From contig JAITFT010000059.1 in the NCBI GenBank assembly GCA_031281155.1, positions 1-42,288 of the forward strand: 42,288 bases of DNA, given 5' to 3'. Shown here piece after piece: positions 35,351 through 41,785 of the stretch. Below the pieces are notes generated by a model that saw only the letters and a program-made list of their open reading frames with translations, was not told the DNA's origin and did no database searches. The stretch is from Candidatus Fibrimonadaceae bacterium (lineage in GTDB: Bacteria > Fibrobacterota > Fibrobacteria > Fibrobacterales > Fibrobacteraceae). The stretch's first letter is position 1; each line of letters starts with the position of its first letter. The translations under genes and the position numbers were made by a program.

Positions 35351-37264
35351 ATGCCCCAAATAAACCTCACTCTTCCAGACGGCTCGGAGAAAGCTTTTGA
35401 AAGCGGAATTACCGGTTTGGAAATTGCAAAAAATATTTCAGAAGGCTTGGCTCGCAAAGCCATTGCTGTTCAGCTCGGCGAAAAAATTTTAGACTTAAAC
35501 CGCCCCTTAGCCACAAGTGGCACCTTTCGCATAATAACACCCAGCAACGAAGACCCAAGCTCTCTCTTTGTACTGCGCCACTCCTGCGCGCACGTGCTGG
35601 CAGAAGCAGTTTGCGCACTTTACCCCGGCACAAAGCTGGCCTATGGGCCTCCGGTTGAAGATGGCTTTTACTACGACCTCGCAACTCCCGAACCCATAAC
35701 TCACGCAGACTTTGAGCGCATCGAAAAAAAGATGGCAGAAATCGTAAAAGAAGACCGCCCCTTCACTCGCATTGAAATATCCCTCGAAGAAGCCTTCAAA
35801 CGCACCGAGGGCGATAAATACAAAACAGACAACATAGAAAGAGCCGCAGCCCGCGGCGACAAAGTATATAGCTTTTATGTAACCGGCATCGATGGAGCTT
35901 GGGAAGATTTATGCGCAGGCCCGCACATTCCAAGCACAGGCAAATTAAAAGCATTCAAAGTATTAAGCCTCGCAGGAGCATATTGGCACGGTGACCAAAA
36001 GAGCGACCAACTAACCAGAATTTACGGAACATGCTTTGCAGACAAAGCCGGTTTAGATGCTCATCTCAAATTTTTAGAAGAAGCAAAAAAAAGAGACCAC
36101 CGCCGCATTGGGCAAGAGATGGATTTATACCACTTGGAAGATCACAGCCCAGGCATGGTATTTTGGCACCCGCGCGGAACGATTTTGGTAAATGTTTTGA
36201 AAGATTTTGTTCGCAAAGAAATTATCAAACGCGGCTACAAAGAAATTATGACACCGGAAATTGTGGATAAATCGCTTTGGGTTCGCAGCGGCCACGCAGA
36301 TAAATACGATGCCAATATGTTTAAAACCATGGCAGGCGAACGCGAAATGGCCGTTAGGCCAATGAACTGCCCTGGCCATATAGAAGTTTTCAACCAGGGC
36401 TTAAAAAGCTGGCGCGATTTACCGCTTCGCTTTGCAGAATTTGGAAAATGCCACCGCAACGAACCGGCCGGCACAATGCACGGCTTAATGAGAGTTCGCG
36501 GCTTTGTTCAAGACGATGGCCATATTTTTTGCACCGAAGAACAAATTACCCCAGAAGTCAGCGATTTCTGCGCACTCGTAAAAGATCTTTACAAAGTTTT
36601 TGGTTTTGAAAAAATAAGCGTGAAATTCAGCACGCGCCCAGAAACACGAGTAGGCTCAGACGAGCTTTGGGACAAGGCAGAGCATGCTTTGGAAGAGGCC
36701 ACAAAGCTTGCAGGTTTGGAATATAAATTAAGCCCGGGCGAAGGCGCATTTTATGGGCCTAAACTGGAATTCGTATTAAAAGATTCTTTGGGTCGCGACT
36801 GGCAATGCGGCACAATTCAAGTGGATTTCAATATGCCTGGCCGCCTTGGCGCAGAATACGTTGGCAAAGACAACCAAAAGCACACGCCCGTTCTGCTTCA
36901 TCGCGCTGCGCTCGGCTCGCTCGAACGTTTTATCGGCATTTTAACCGAAGAATACGCCGGCGATTTCCCCTTTTGGCTCGCCCCTGTTCAAGTTCGCGTT
37001 CTGCCTGTTTCAGAAAAATTTTCGGAATACGCAGAAAAAATTTACAATGAACTTTGCAAAGCAAGCATTAGAGCAGAAGTTGATAATTCAAACGAAAAGG
37101 TGGGCTACAAAATTCGCCAGGGCGAATTGGCAAAAATACCTTACTTGCTCGTTGTGGGCGACAAAGAAGTCGCAGCAAACACCGTTTCTGTTCGCAAAAG
37201 AAAAGAGGGCGATTTAGGGCAAAAGAGTTTAGGGGAGCTGTATCATTTAGTCGCTGGGAAGTAG
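35351..37264 (+). CDS. thrS: Threonyl-tRNA synthetase
   Basis: 637 aa, class II synthetase charging tRNA-Thr. The N-terminal TGS domain starts MPQINLTLPDGSEKAF. The editing domain has HSCAHVLAEAV and the metal-binding motif around LCAGPHIPSTGK. Catalytic motifs are PMNCPGHIEVF (zinc Cys), RFAEFGKCHRNEPAG (motif 2) and LHRAALGSLERFIGILTEEYAGDFPFWLAP (motif 3, positions given here in two parts). The C-terminal anticodon-binding domain ends in LGELYHLVAGK. Complete. AAGGA lies 7 nt before ATG 35351. No T-box or attenuator is present upstream; the gene follows a FISUMP lipoprotein by one base and likely shares its transcript. Confidence 0.97.
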   Translation: MPQINLTLPDGSEKAFESGITGLEIAKNISEGLARKAIAVQLGEKILDLNRPLATSGTFRIITPSNEDPSSLFVLRHSCAHVLAEAVCALYPGTKLAYGPPVEDGFYYDLATPEPITHADFERIEKKMAEIVKEDRPFTRIEISLEEAFKRTEGDKYKTDNIERAAARGDKVYSFYVTGIDGAWEDLCAGPHIPSTGKLKAFKVLSLAGAYWHGDQKSDQLTRIYGTCFADKAGLDAHLKFLEEAKKRDHRRIGQEMDLYHLEDHSPGMVFWHPRGTILVNVLKDFVRKEIIKRGYKEIMTPEIVDKSLWVRSGHADKYDANMFKTMAGEREMAVRPMNCPGHIEVFNQGLKSWRDLPLRFAEFGKCHRNEPAGTMHGLMRVRGFVQDDGHIFCTEEQITPEVSDFCALVKDLYKVFGFEKISVKFSTRPETRVGSDELWDKAEHALEEATKLAGLEYKLSPGEGAFYGPKLEFVLKDSLGRDWQCGTIQVDFNMPGRLGAEYVGKDNQKHTPVLLHRAALGSLERFIGILTEEYAGDFPFWLAPVQVRVLPVSEKFSEYAEKIYNELCKASIRAEVDNSNEKVGYKIRQGELAKIPYLLVVGDKEVAANTVSVRKRKEGDLGQKSLGELYHLVAGK

Positions 37265-37286
37265 GGAGTGGGGAGTAGGGAGTAGA
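37261..37286. repeat. Heptanucleotide array at the thrS stop
   Basis: Units AGGGAGT, GGGGAGT, AGGGAGT, beginning within the last codons of thrS (stop TAG 37262-37264). Inverted partner of 32206-32235. Confidence 0.8.
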
Positions 37287-37303
37287 AGTTAATCAGTAAT
37301 TTT

Positions 37304-37314
37304 TTTTCTATATT
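37304..37314 (+). promoter_or_regulatory. Promoter-like motif of mreBCD
   Basis: TTTTTCTATATT, 26 nt before ATG 37341, with a GAGGA site at 37331-37335; a leadered gene. Confidence 0.55.
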
Positions 37315-37340
37315 CCTATAATATTAAAAAGAGGATTTTT

Positions 37341-38369
37341 ATGTTTGGGTTATTTTCCTGTGATGTCGGCATAGATTTAGGCACGGCTAATACTTTGGTC
37401 CATGTGGCCGGCAAAGGCATTGTTATAAATGAGCCTACCGTTGTGGCGGTGGACAGAAAAAACGAAAGGGTTACGTATATAGGCACAGAAGCAAAGAAAA
37501 TGCTGGGCAGAACGCCAGATGAAATTGTTGCTGTGCGCCCAATGAAAGATGGCGTTATCGCCGACTATCACTTGGTAGAAGCTCTTTTGCAGTATTTCAT
37601 AAAAAGAGTGCAAAGGTACCCGCTGTTCTTGGTTAAGCCACGCGTTGTGGTTGGCGTTCCTTCTGGAATAACCGAAGTTGAGAAAAGAGCGGTGCTAGAT
37701 GCAACAAGAGCAGCCGGGGCGCGTGAGGTGCATTTGGTTGCAGAGCCGATGGCTGCGGCTATCGGAATGCAAATTCCGGTTGCTGAACCCTCTGGCCATA
37801 TGGTTATAGATTGCGGCGGCGGAACCTCTGAAATAGCGGTTATATCGCTTGGCGGCCTTGTGTGCAAAACATCGGTTAGAGTTGGCGGCGATAAAATAGA
37901 CGGCGCTATTATCAGCTACTTGCGCCGCGCTCACGGGCTTTTAATTGGCGATTCCATGGCAGAAGAAGTAAAAAAGAGAATAGGCTCTGCATATCCGCTT
38001 GAAAGAGAGCTTGAGATGGAAGTTAAGGGTAGAGACTTGGCTGCCGGCATTCCGCGCACCATAGTTATCAAAAGCGAAGAAATAAGAGAAGCTCTTAACG
38101 AATCTATTTTGCAAATTGTCGAGGCAGTTAAAAAGGCACTGGAAAGCACGCCGCCGGAACTTTCCGCAGATATTTTGGATAAAGGCATAATAATGTCTGG
38201 TGGAACAAGCCAGCTTAGAGGCTTGGATGCAAGGTTGCGCCACGAAACAAACCTGCCTGTCAGCGTTATAGACGACGCTCTTTTATGCGTATGCAAAGGG
38301 ACTGCGAGAATTTTGGAGAATTTGGATTACTACCGCAACTGTAAAGTTCTTATGGCATCGTCGGTTTAA
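37341..38369 (+). CDS. mreB: Rod-shape protein MreB
   Basis: 342 aa, bacterial actin that guides lateral cell-wall synthesis. Nucleotide-binding motifs: DVGIDLGTANTLV (phosphate 1), VIDCGGGTSEIAVIS (phosphate 2) and GIIMSGGTSQLRGLD (adenosine). EPMAAAIG and GGDKIDGAII are also present, so the protein looks complete. It supports a rod-shaped or helical cell. The stop overlaps the mreC start by one base (TAATG). Confidence 0.98.
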   Translation: MFGLFSCDVGIDLGTANTLVHVAGKGIVINEPTVVAVDRKNERVTYIGTEAKKMLGRTPDEIVAVRPMKDGVIADYHLVEALLQYFIKRVQRYPLFLVKPRVVVGVPSGITEVEKRAVLDATRAAGAREVHLVAEPMAAAIGMQIPVAEPSGHMVIDCGGGTSEIAVISLGGLVCKTSVRVGGDKIDGAIISYLRRAHGLLIGDSMAEEVKKRIGSAYPLERELEMEVKGRDLAAGIPRTIVIKSEEIREALNESILQIVEAVKKALESTPPELSADILDKGIIMSGGTSQLRGLDARLRHETNLPVSVIDDALLCVCKGTARILENLDYYRNCKVLMASSV

Positions 38370-39187
38370 TGAAATTTTTTCGGTATATAGCGAAATTATG
38401 CAAGTGGGCACGCGGCCTTCTCGTTTTTTTGCTGTTTATGATTTTTTCTCTTTACATGATGATGTCACCGGTTAAGCAAAAACAAAATGTTGCTGATTGG
38501 GTTTTCTCAAGTGTTTTATATTTGCCGCAGTCTGTTGCTTCTTATGTTCTGTATTTAGGCGCAGTTAGTGAAGAGAATGTTATATTAAAAAAACAAAATG
38601 CAAAACTTAAACTGGAAATAGATTTAATAAAAGAGTATGCTATTGAAAACGAGCGGTTGAAAAAACTTTTGAATTTTGAAAACCATTGGGATTATCCAAT
38701 TTTTTTAACGCAAATAATTGGCCATAATCCTGGGCCTTACATGACAACGGTTGTTGTAAATAAAGGCTCATCAGATTCAATTTTTTATGGCATGCCGGTA
38801 TTTACGGTTAATGGCTTGGTGGGCAAGGTCTCCAAAGCTTTCCGCAATCATTCAATGATCCAATTGCTTTCCGATCCAAATTCCAGAATCTCTGTTATTT
38901 CGCAGCGTTCCAGAGCGCTCGGCACGGTATTTTCAAGAGACAATGGCGAAATACAAATACAGGTTTCCAGCTATACCGACTTGGTACCTGGCGATACACT
39001 TGTAACTTCGGGTTTTGGCGGCATTTATCCAAAAGGCATTCCTGTTGGCGTGCTAGTTAAATTCGATAAAAATGATTCAGAGGTTTTAAGTTATGGAAAT
39101 ATAAAATTATTGCAGCAGATAGAATCTTTAGAAGAAGTTTTTATAATTCGTAAAGATATGGACTGGATTATTTGGGATGGGAAATGA
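38369..39187 (+). CDS. mreC: Rod-shape protein MreC
   Basis: 272 aa. One membrane helix at about 16-33, a coiled coil (NAKLKLEIDLIKEYAIENERLKKLL) and then the two beta domains in the periplasm, with NPGPYMTTVVVNKGSSDSI, GLVGKVSKAF, LLSDPNSRISVISQRS and GDTLVTSGFGGIYPKGIPVG. It links MreB-MreD to penicillin-binding proteins. Family length is about 280-330 aa, so this one is compact but intact. Confidence 0.96.
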   Translation: MKFFRYIAKLCKWARGLLVFLLFMIFSLYMMMSPVKQKQNVADWVFSSVLYLPQSVASYVLYLGAVSEENVILKKQNAKLKLEIDLIKEYAIENERLKKLLNFENHWDYPIFLTQIIGHNPGPYMTTVVVNKGSSDSIFYGMPVFTVNGLVGKVSKAFRNHSMIQLLSDPNSRISVISQRSRALGTVFSRDNGEIQIQVSSYTDLVPGDTLVTSGFGGIYPKGIPVGVLVKFDKNDSEVLSYGNIKLLQQIESLEEVFIIRKDMDWIIWDGK

Positions 39188-39678
39188 TTAGGTTTTTTGT
39201 TTATGCGTTTTTATTTTTTGTGGCTGCTATTTTGCAAACGGTTGTGGTGCCGCAAATAGGAGTTTTGGGAGCGCAGCCTTCTCTGCTTTTGATTTTGGTA
39301 GTTATGGCAGCACTTAGGCATGGTGCTTTGGCGGGTTGTTTTCTCGGCTTTTTATCGGGTTTGCTTTGCGATGTTTATGCTCCGATTGAGTGGCTTGGCG
39401 CATACTCTTTTTCTTATTGCTTAATTGGTTTTGCTGTTGGGCAAATCGAAGAAAGCTTTATAAATTTGAATTTCGGCTTGAAAATAACAGTGCTTGCTGC
39501 TGCGGGGCTTTTGAAAGATATTTTATACTTTTTCTGCATAGGAAAAAGAGGCGATGAAATATGGCAATCCTTTGTTTCCCTCACAATCCCAAACTGCATT
39601 TACACCGTAGTTTTGGGAGTAGTTTTCTTCTACCTGCTAACGCCGCGAGTAGAGGCGAAAATTGAGATACATAAATAA
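39184..39678 (+). CDS. mreD: Rod-shape protein MreD
   Basis: 164 aa from ATG 39184, which overlaps the mreC stop as ATGA; an in-frame ATG at 39172 would add four residues. Five membrane helices are apparent. PSLLLILVVMAALRHG and the GFLSGLLCDVYAP segment match MreD. An integral inner-membrane partner of MreC. Confidence 0.92.
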   Translation: MIRFFVYAFLFFVAAILQTVVVPQIGVLGAQPSLLLILVVMAALRHGALAGCFLGFLSGLLCDVYAPIEWLGAYSFSYCLIGFAVGQIEESFINLNFGLKITVLAAAGLLKDILYFFCIGKRGDEIWQSFVSLTIPNCIYTVVLGVVFFYLLTPRVEAKIEIHK

Positions 39679-39708
39679 TTGGAAATTATTTCCCTCCTCG
39701 GAAGGCAA

Positions 39709-40083
39709 TCAATCCACAAAATAAAACACCCTTTCGCCTTTTTTGCTCATTCCATGAGAACGGGCAACGGCTTCGATAGTTAAGGTGTCGTTTACAAGTT
39801 TTTGCTTTTGTTCCATGCTTGCTTCAAACTGTTCGTTAAGCATTTTCAGCTCTGTTTGAAGTTTTCGAACATTTTCTTCTTTTTCTGAAATATCGCTTAA
39901 ACGAGATGCCAAGCCATGAAACCCAAAGCCTAATGAAACAGAGAGAATAACCATGCAAAATGTGCAAATAATTTTCAAAGGCATATCTCGCTTGCTCATA
40001 TCCTTGACCTTTCTGGCAAGGTTATCGCCAAGCTCTTGCGCTATTTGCGTGCCTGTTTTTCTCTTTTTTTTTAAACCGAGCAT
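39709..40083 (-). CDS. FtsB/DivIC-like septum formation protein
   Basis: 124 aa from ATG 40083. A basic cytoplasmic N-terminus (1-35), a membrane helix (36-57), a coiled coil (65-100, KEENVRKLQTELKMLNEQFEASM) and a C-terminal EAVARSHGMSKKGERVFYF, the usual end of septum formation initiators. These link FtsQ/FtsL and the divisome in the periplasm. The longer frame to 40146 runs through the tRNA gene and is rejected. The start lies 5 nt after the tRNA and has no Shine-Dalgarno, so the mRNA is likely released by tRNA 3' processing. The gene ends 30 bp from mreD, convergent. Confidence 0.82.
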   Translation of the reverse strand: MLGLKKKRKTGTQIAQELGDNLARKVKDMSKRDMPLKIICTFCMVILSVSLGFGFHGLASRLSDISEKEENVRKLQTELKMLNEQFEASMEQKQKLVNDTLTIEAVARSHGMSKKGERVFYFVD

Positions 40084-40088
40084 AAAAA

Positions 40089-40161
40089 AGCGGCGGACCG
40101 GGCTCGAACCGGCGACAGTCAGCTTGGAAGGCTGAAACTCTACCAACTGAGTTACCGCCGC
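40089..40161 (-). tRNA. tRNA-Gly (anticodon TCC)
   Basis: 73 nt. Perfect 7-bp acceptor stem GCGGCGG/CCGCCGC, D arm with AGTTGGTA, anticodon loop CTTCCAA on a 5-bp stem (TCAGC/GCTGA), T arm GCCGG-TTCGAGC-CCGGT and discriminator T73 as expected for bacterial glycine tRNA. CCA is not encoded. It is the first element of a unit with the ftsB-like gene. Confidence 0.98.
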
Positions 40162-40170
40162 TTGAGGGGG

Positions 40171-40181
40171 AATATAGAAAA
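40171..40181 (-). promoter_or_regulatory. Promoter of the tRNA-Gly/ftsB-like unit
   Basis: TTTTCTATATT on the minus strand; the core ends 9 nt before the first base of the mature tRNA, which independently supports its role as a -10 element. Confidence 0.65.
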
Positions 40182-40199
40182 ATTTCCTGGCAACTATTA

Positions 40200-40218
40200 G
40201 AGCTTGTACTACAAGCTC
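40200..40218. promoter_or_regulatory. 19-bp perfect palindrome upstream of the tRNA promoter
   Basis: Two 9-bp arms (GAGCTTGTA and its complement) around one central base, 24 bp upstream of the tRNA -10 core. There is no T-run on either side, so an operator is as likely as a terminator for the small ORF at 40285. Confidence 0.45.
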
Positions 40219-40284
40219 GTGCCCCCAAAACGAAAACAGATAAAGTTTTTGTAAAAATTGACAAAATAGCCTGTGGCTGCCCAG

Positions 40285-40446
40285 CTAAACCATCAATGCT
40301 TGCCCCAAACAACCTTGCCGATGTTCAGCAAAGCCGTCATCGTCATAAGCGGGCATTATCTCGCTTTGCAGCCAACTCATACCGCTATCATAGCAAGTTT
40401 TTCTGCCAATGGTGTAATAAGTTCTTTGCATGGTAGCACTGCTCAT
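40285..40446 (-). CDS. Possible 53-aa protein (duplicated small ORF, copy 1)
   Basis: MSSATMQRTYYTIGRKTC onset, acidic C-terminal half (SEIMPAYDDDGFAEH). A TACATT core ends 8 nt before ATG 40446. A second, truncated copy with the same N-terminal codons lies at 41567-41683. No family recognised. It may be a real small gene or the remnant of a larger one. Confidence 0.4.
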   Translation of the reverse strand: MSSATMQRTYYTIGRKTCYDSGMSWLQSEIMPAYDDDGFAEHRQGCLGQALMV

Positions 40447-40505
40447 ATAGCATCAATGTAGACTTCAAAAACAACGCTTTTTCAAAAGGTGGCTTGCCGC
40501 CCTAG
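40392..40505. repeat. Direct repeat, copy 1
   Basis: About 114 bp matching 41629-41742 at roughly 80%. It carries the promoter and N-terminus of the duplicated small ORF, and ends in a GGCTTGCCGCCC block. The two copies flank the zeta-toxin locus. Confidence 0.75.
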
Positions 40506-40594
40506 AAAGCGAGCTGGCGAGCTTTTGGAGAATCTTTGAATTCGCTGGCAGGTTAACCGCATTCATTTTAATGCTTGGCATGGAATGAATGGCT

Positions 40595-40804
40595 TTAGGC
40601 TTTATTTGCTATCGCGGACAGCGGACGGGGCCCCCATTCCCATTCCGTTTTTATTTCACCATTCGGCATAACAAAAACAGGCTTTCCTTCAATGGCATAA
40701 ACGTTCGGCAAACCCAGCCTGCGGTTTTCCTCTTGTGCTTTTTTGGCCCCACGATTTGCTAAACGGAGAACTTTAAAAGCGTCTTTATAATATTCTTCAT
40801 CCAT
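40595..40804 (-). CDS. Zeta-toxin-associated small protein (possible antitoxin)
   Basis: 69 aa. ATG 40804 is 5 nt after a perfect AGGAGG and overlaps the end of the zeta-toxin frame by 8 bp. The core AQEENRRLGLPNVYAIEGKP followed by V resembles small partners often next to zeta-type kinases. The last ten residues (RPLSAIANKA) lie partly in an 18-bp repeat also found at 41754-41771, so the original C-terminus may have been replaced. Confidence 0.6.
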   Translation of the reverse strand: MDEEYYKDAFKVLRLANRGAKKAQEENRRLGLPNVYAIEGKPVFVMPNGEIKTEWEWGPRPLSAIANKA

Positions 40805-41360
40805 AATTGCCTCCTATGAAATTATTGTACAAGAAATCATTTGCTACATCAATATAAGGTTCTTTCCCACGAGCAACCAAAACAAATTCATTCCCGCCAT
40901 TATAATGCAATTCCCAATAAGCTACTGAATTTTTCAAAGCCTTAAAATTTTGTTTACTCCTAAAAAATCTACGAATAACATCTTCATCTGGAACATTGTG
41001 TCCGCCTTTTGAGACTCTGTTTCTAATTCTTTGAATACAAACTTGCGGGTTATCCATGAAAACAAAATACAATTTTATTTCATATCCATTTTTCTTAAAA
41101 TTGTTAATAAGCCGATTATGATATTTTCCAGAAAGAGTAGTTTCTATAGCAACAGATTTTTTTGCAGCCAAAAATTCATTTGTTTTTTTTTAAAATTCTC
41201 TGCCGGCTTGCATATAAGCTTTTGAAACATCTTGTGGATTTATAGATTTTGCAATATCATCTGCATTTAAAAAAAATACATTTTCTGCTTCTATAAACTC
41301 CCTAGCAAGAGTGGTTTTGCCGTTGCCGTTTGGGCCGGCTATTATGTATAAGGTGGGCAT
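40797..41360 (-). pseudogene. Zeta-toxin family kinase, interrupted by a stop
   Basis: 187 codons in one frame from ATG 41360. P-loop IIAGPNGNGKTTLAREF (Lys15), NADDIAKSINP, SVAIETTLSGKYH, and a C-terminal helical part. A single in-frame TAA (41190-41192) interrupts the frame after AGREF; on the other side KKTNEFLAAKKSVAIETT continues the family sequence, so a one-base change would restore it. The stop lies at the start of a run of nine A. Zeta toxins phosphorylate UDP-N-acetylglucosamine or similar substrates. The start is set by a TATATT core 6 nt upstream rather than the ATG at 41387. Confidence 0.8.
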
Positions 41361-41366
41361 AGTGAG

Positions 41367-41377
41367 AATATAGAAAA
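41367..41377 (-). promoter_or_regulatory. Leaderless-type promoter of the zeta-toxin locus
   Basis: TTTTCTATATT on the minus strand, core ending 6 nt before ATG 41360; spacer CTCACT. Confidence 0.55.
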
Positions 41378-41403
41378 CTCTAACCATAAATCCAACTCGT
41401 CCG

Positions 41404-41670
41404 CTATGGGTTGCTAGTGATTGGCATTTATTTCATGAAAATATATTAAAGCATGATAAACGTCCTTTTGATACGGTTGAAGAAATGAATCAAAAGATTC
41501 TTGAAAACCTAAGCATAATGCCGGTTGGTTCAATTTTGCTATATGGTGGAGAGTTTGTATGGGGAGTCAAAGAGGATATGCGCTCGGCGCGCTCCTTATC
41601 CAAGTTGAGCGCAGGATTTCTGACGAGGAGCAGGTTTTTCTGCCAATGGAGTAATAAGTTCTTTGCATGA
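41404..41670 (+). pseudogene. Metallophosphoesterase fragment
   Basis: The frame reads LWVASDWHLFHENILKHDKR and continues RPFDTVEEMNQKILENL, matching the N-terminus of calcineurin-like phosphoesterases (motif D-W-H, then H-E-N). The second motif G-D-x-x is altered to GGEFVWG. There is no usable start codon upstream before a stop at 41371, and similarity ends near 41568, after which the frame runs into repeat sequence. A truncated remnant. Confidence 0.7.
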
Positions 41671-41683
41671 TTGCACTATGCAT
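41567..41683 (-). pseudogene. Duplicated small ORF, truncated copy 2
   Basis: 38 codons starting MHSAIMQRTYYSIGRKTC, parallel to the ORF at 40285-40446, then diverging into the phosphoesterase fragment's antisense. Promoter motif TTTTCTACATT (41693-41703) lies 9 nt upstream. Confidence 0.35.
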
Positions 41684-41742
41684 ACTAACATCAATGTAGA
41701 AAACTCAATGCTTTTTCAAAAGAGGGCTTGCCGCCCCCTTTT
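41629..41742. repeat. Direct repeat, copy 2
   Basis: Matches 40392-40505. Next to it, GCGGACAGCGGACGGGGC (41754-41771) repeats 40614-40631 exactly. Confidence 0.75.
41693..41703 (-). promoter_or_regulatory. Promoter-like motif in repeat copy 2
   Basis: TTTTCTACATT on the minus strand, 9 nt before ATG 41683. Confidence 0.35.
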
Positions 41743-41773
41743 AATGCCGCTGCGGACAGCGGACGGGGCAATC

Positions 41774-41779
41774 TACATT
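41774..41779 (+). promoter_or_regulatory. Leaderless-type -10 of the transposase gene
   Basis: TACATT ending 6 nt before ATG 41786; spacer TCCCCA, no Shine-Dalgarno. Confidence 0.45.
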
Positions 41780-41785
41780 TCCCCA

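Noticed and set aside
39679-39708. Terminator between mreD and the ftsB-like gene
   Set aside because: Only a 5-bp stem with a 3-nt loop and no T-run was found.
40084-40146. N-terminal extension of the ftsB-like gene
   Set aside because: These codons are the tRNA-Gly sequence.
41169-41195. Frameshift in the zeta toxin at the A-run
   Set aside because: Counting nine A shows both halves are in one frame; the break is a single in-frame TAA.
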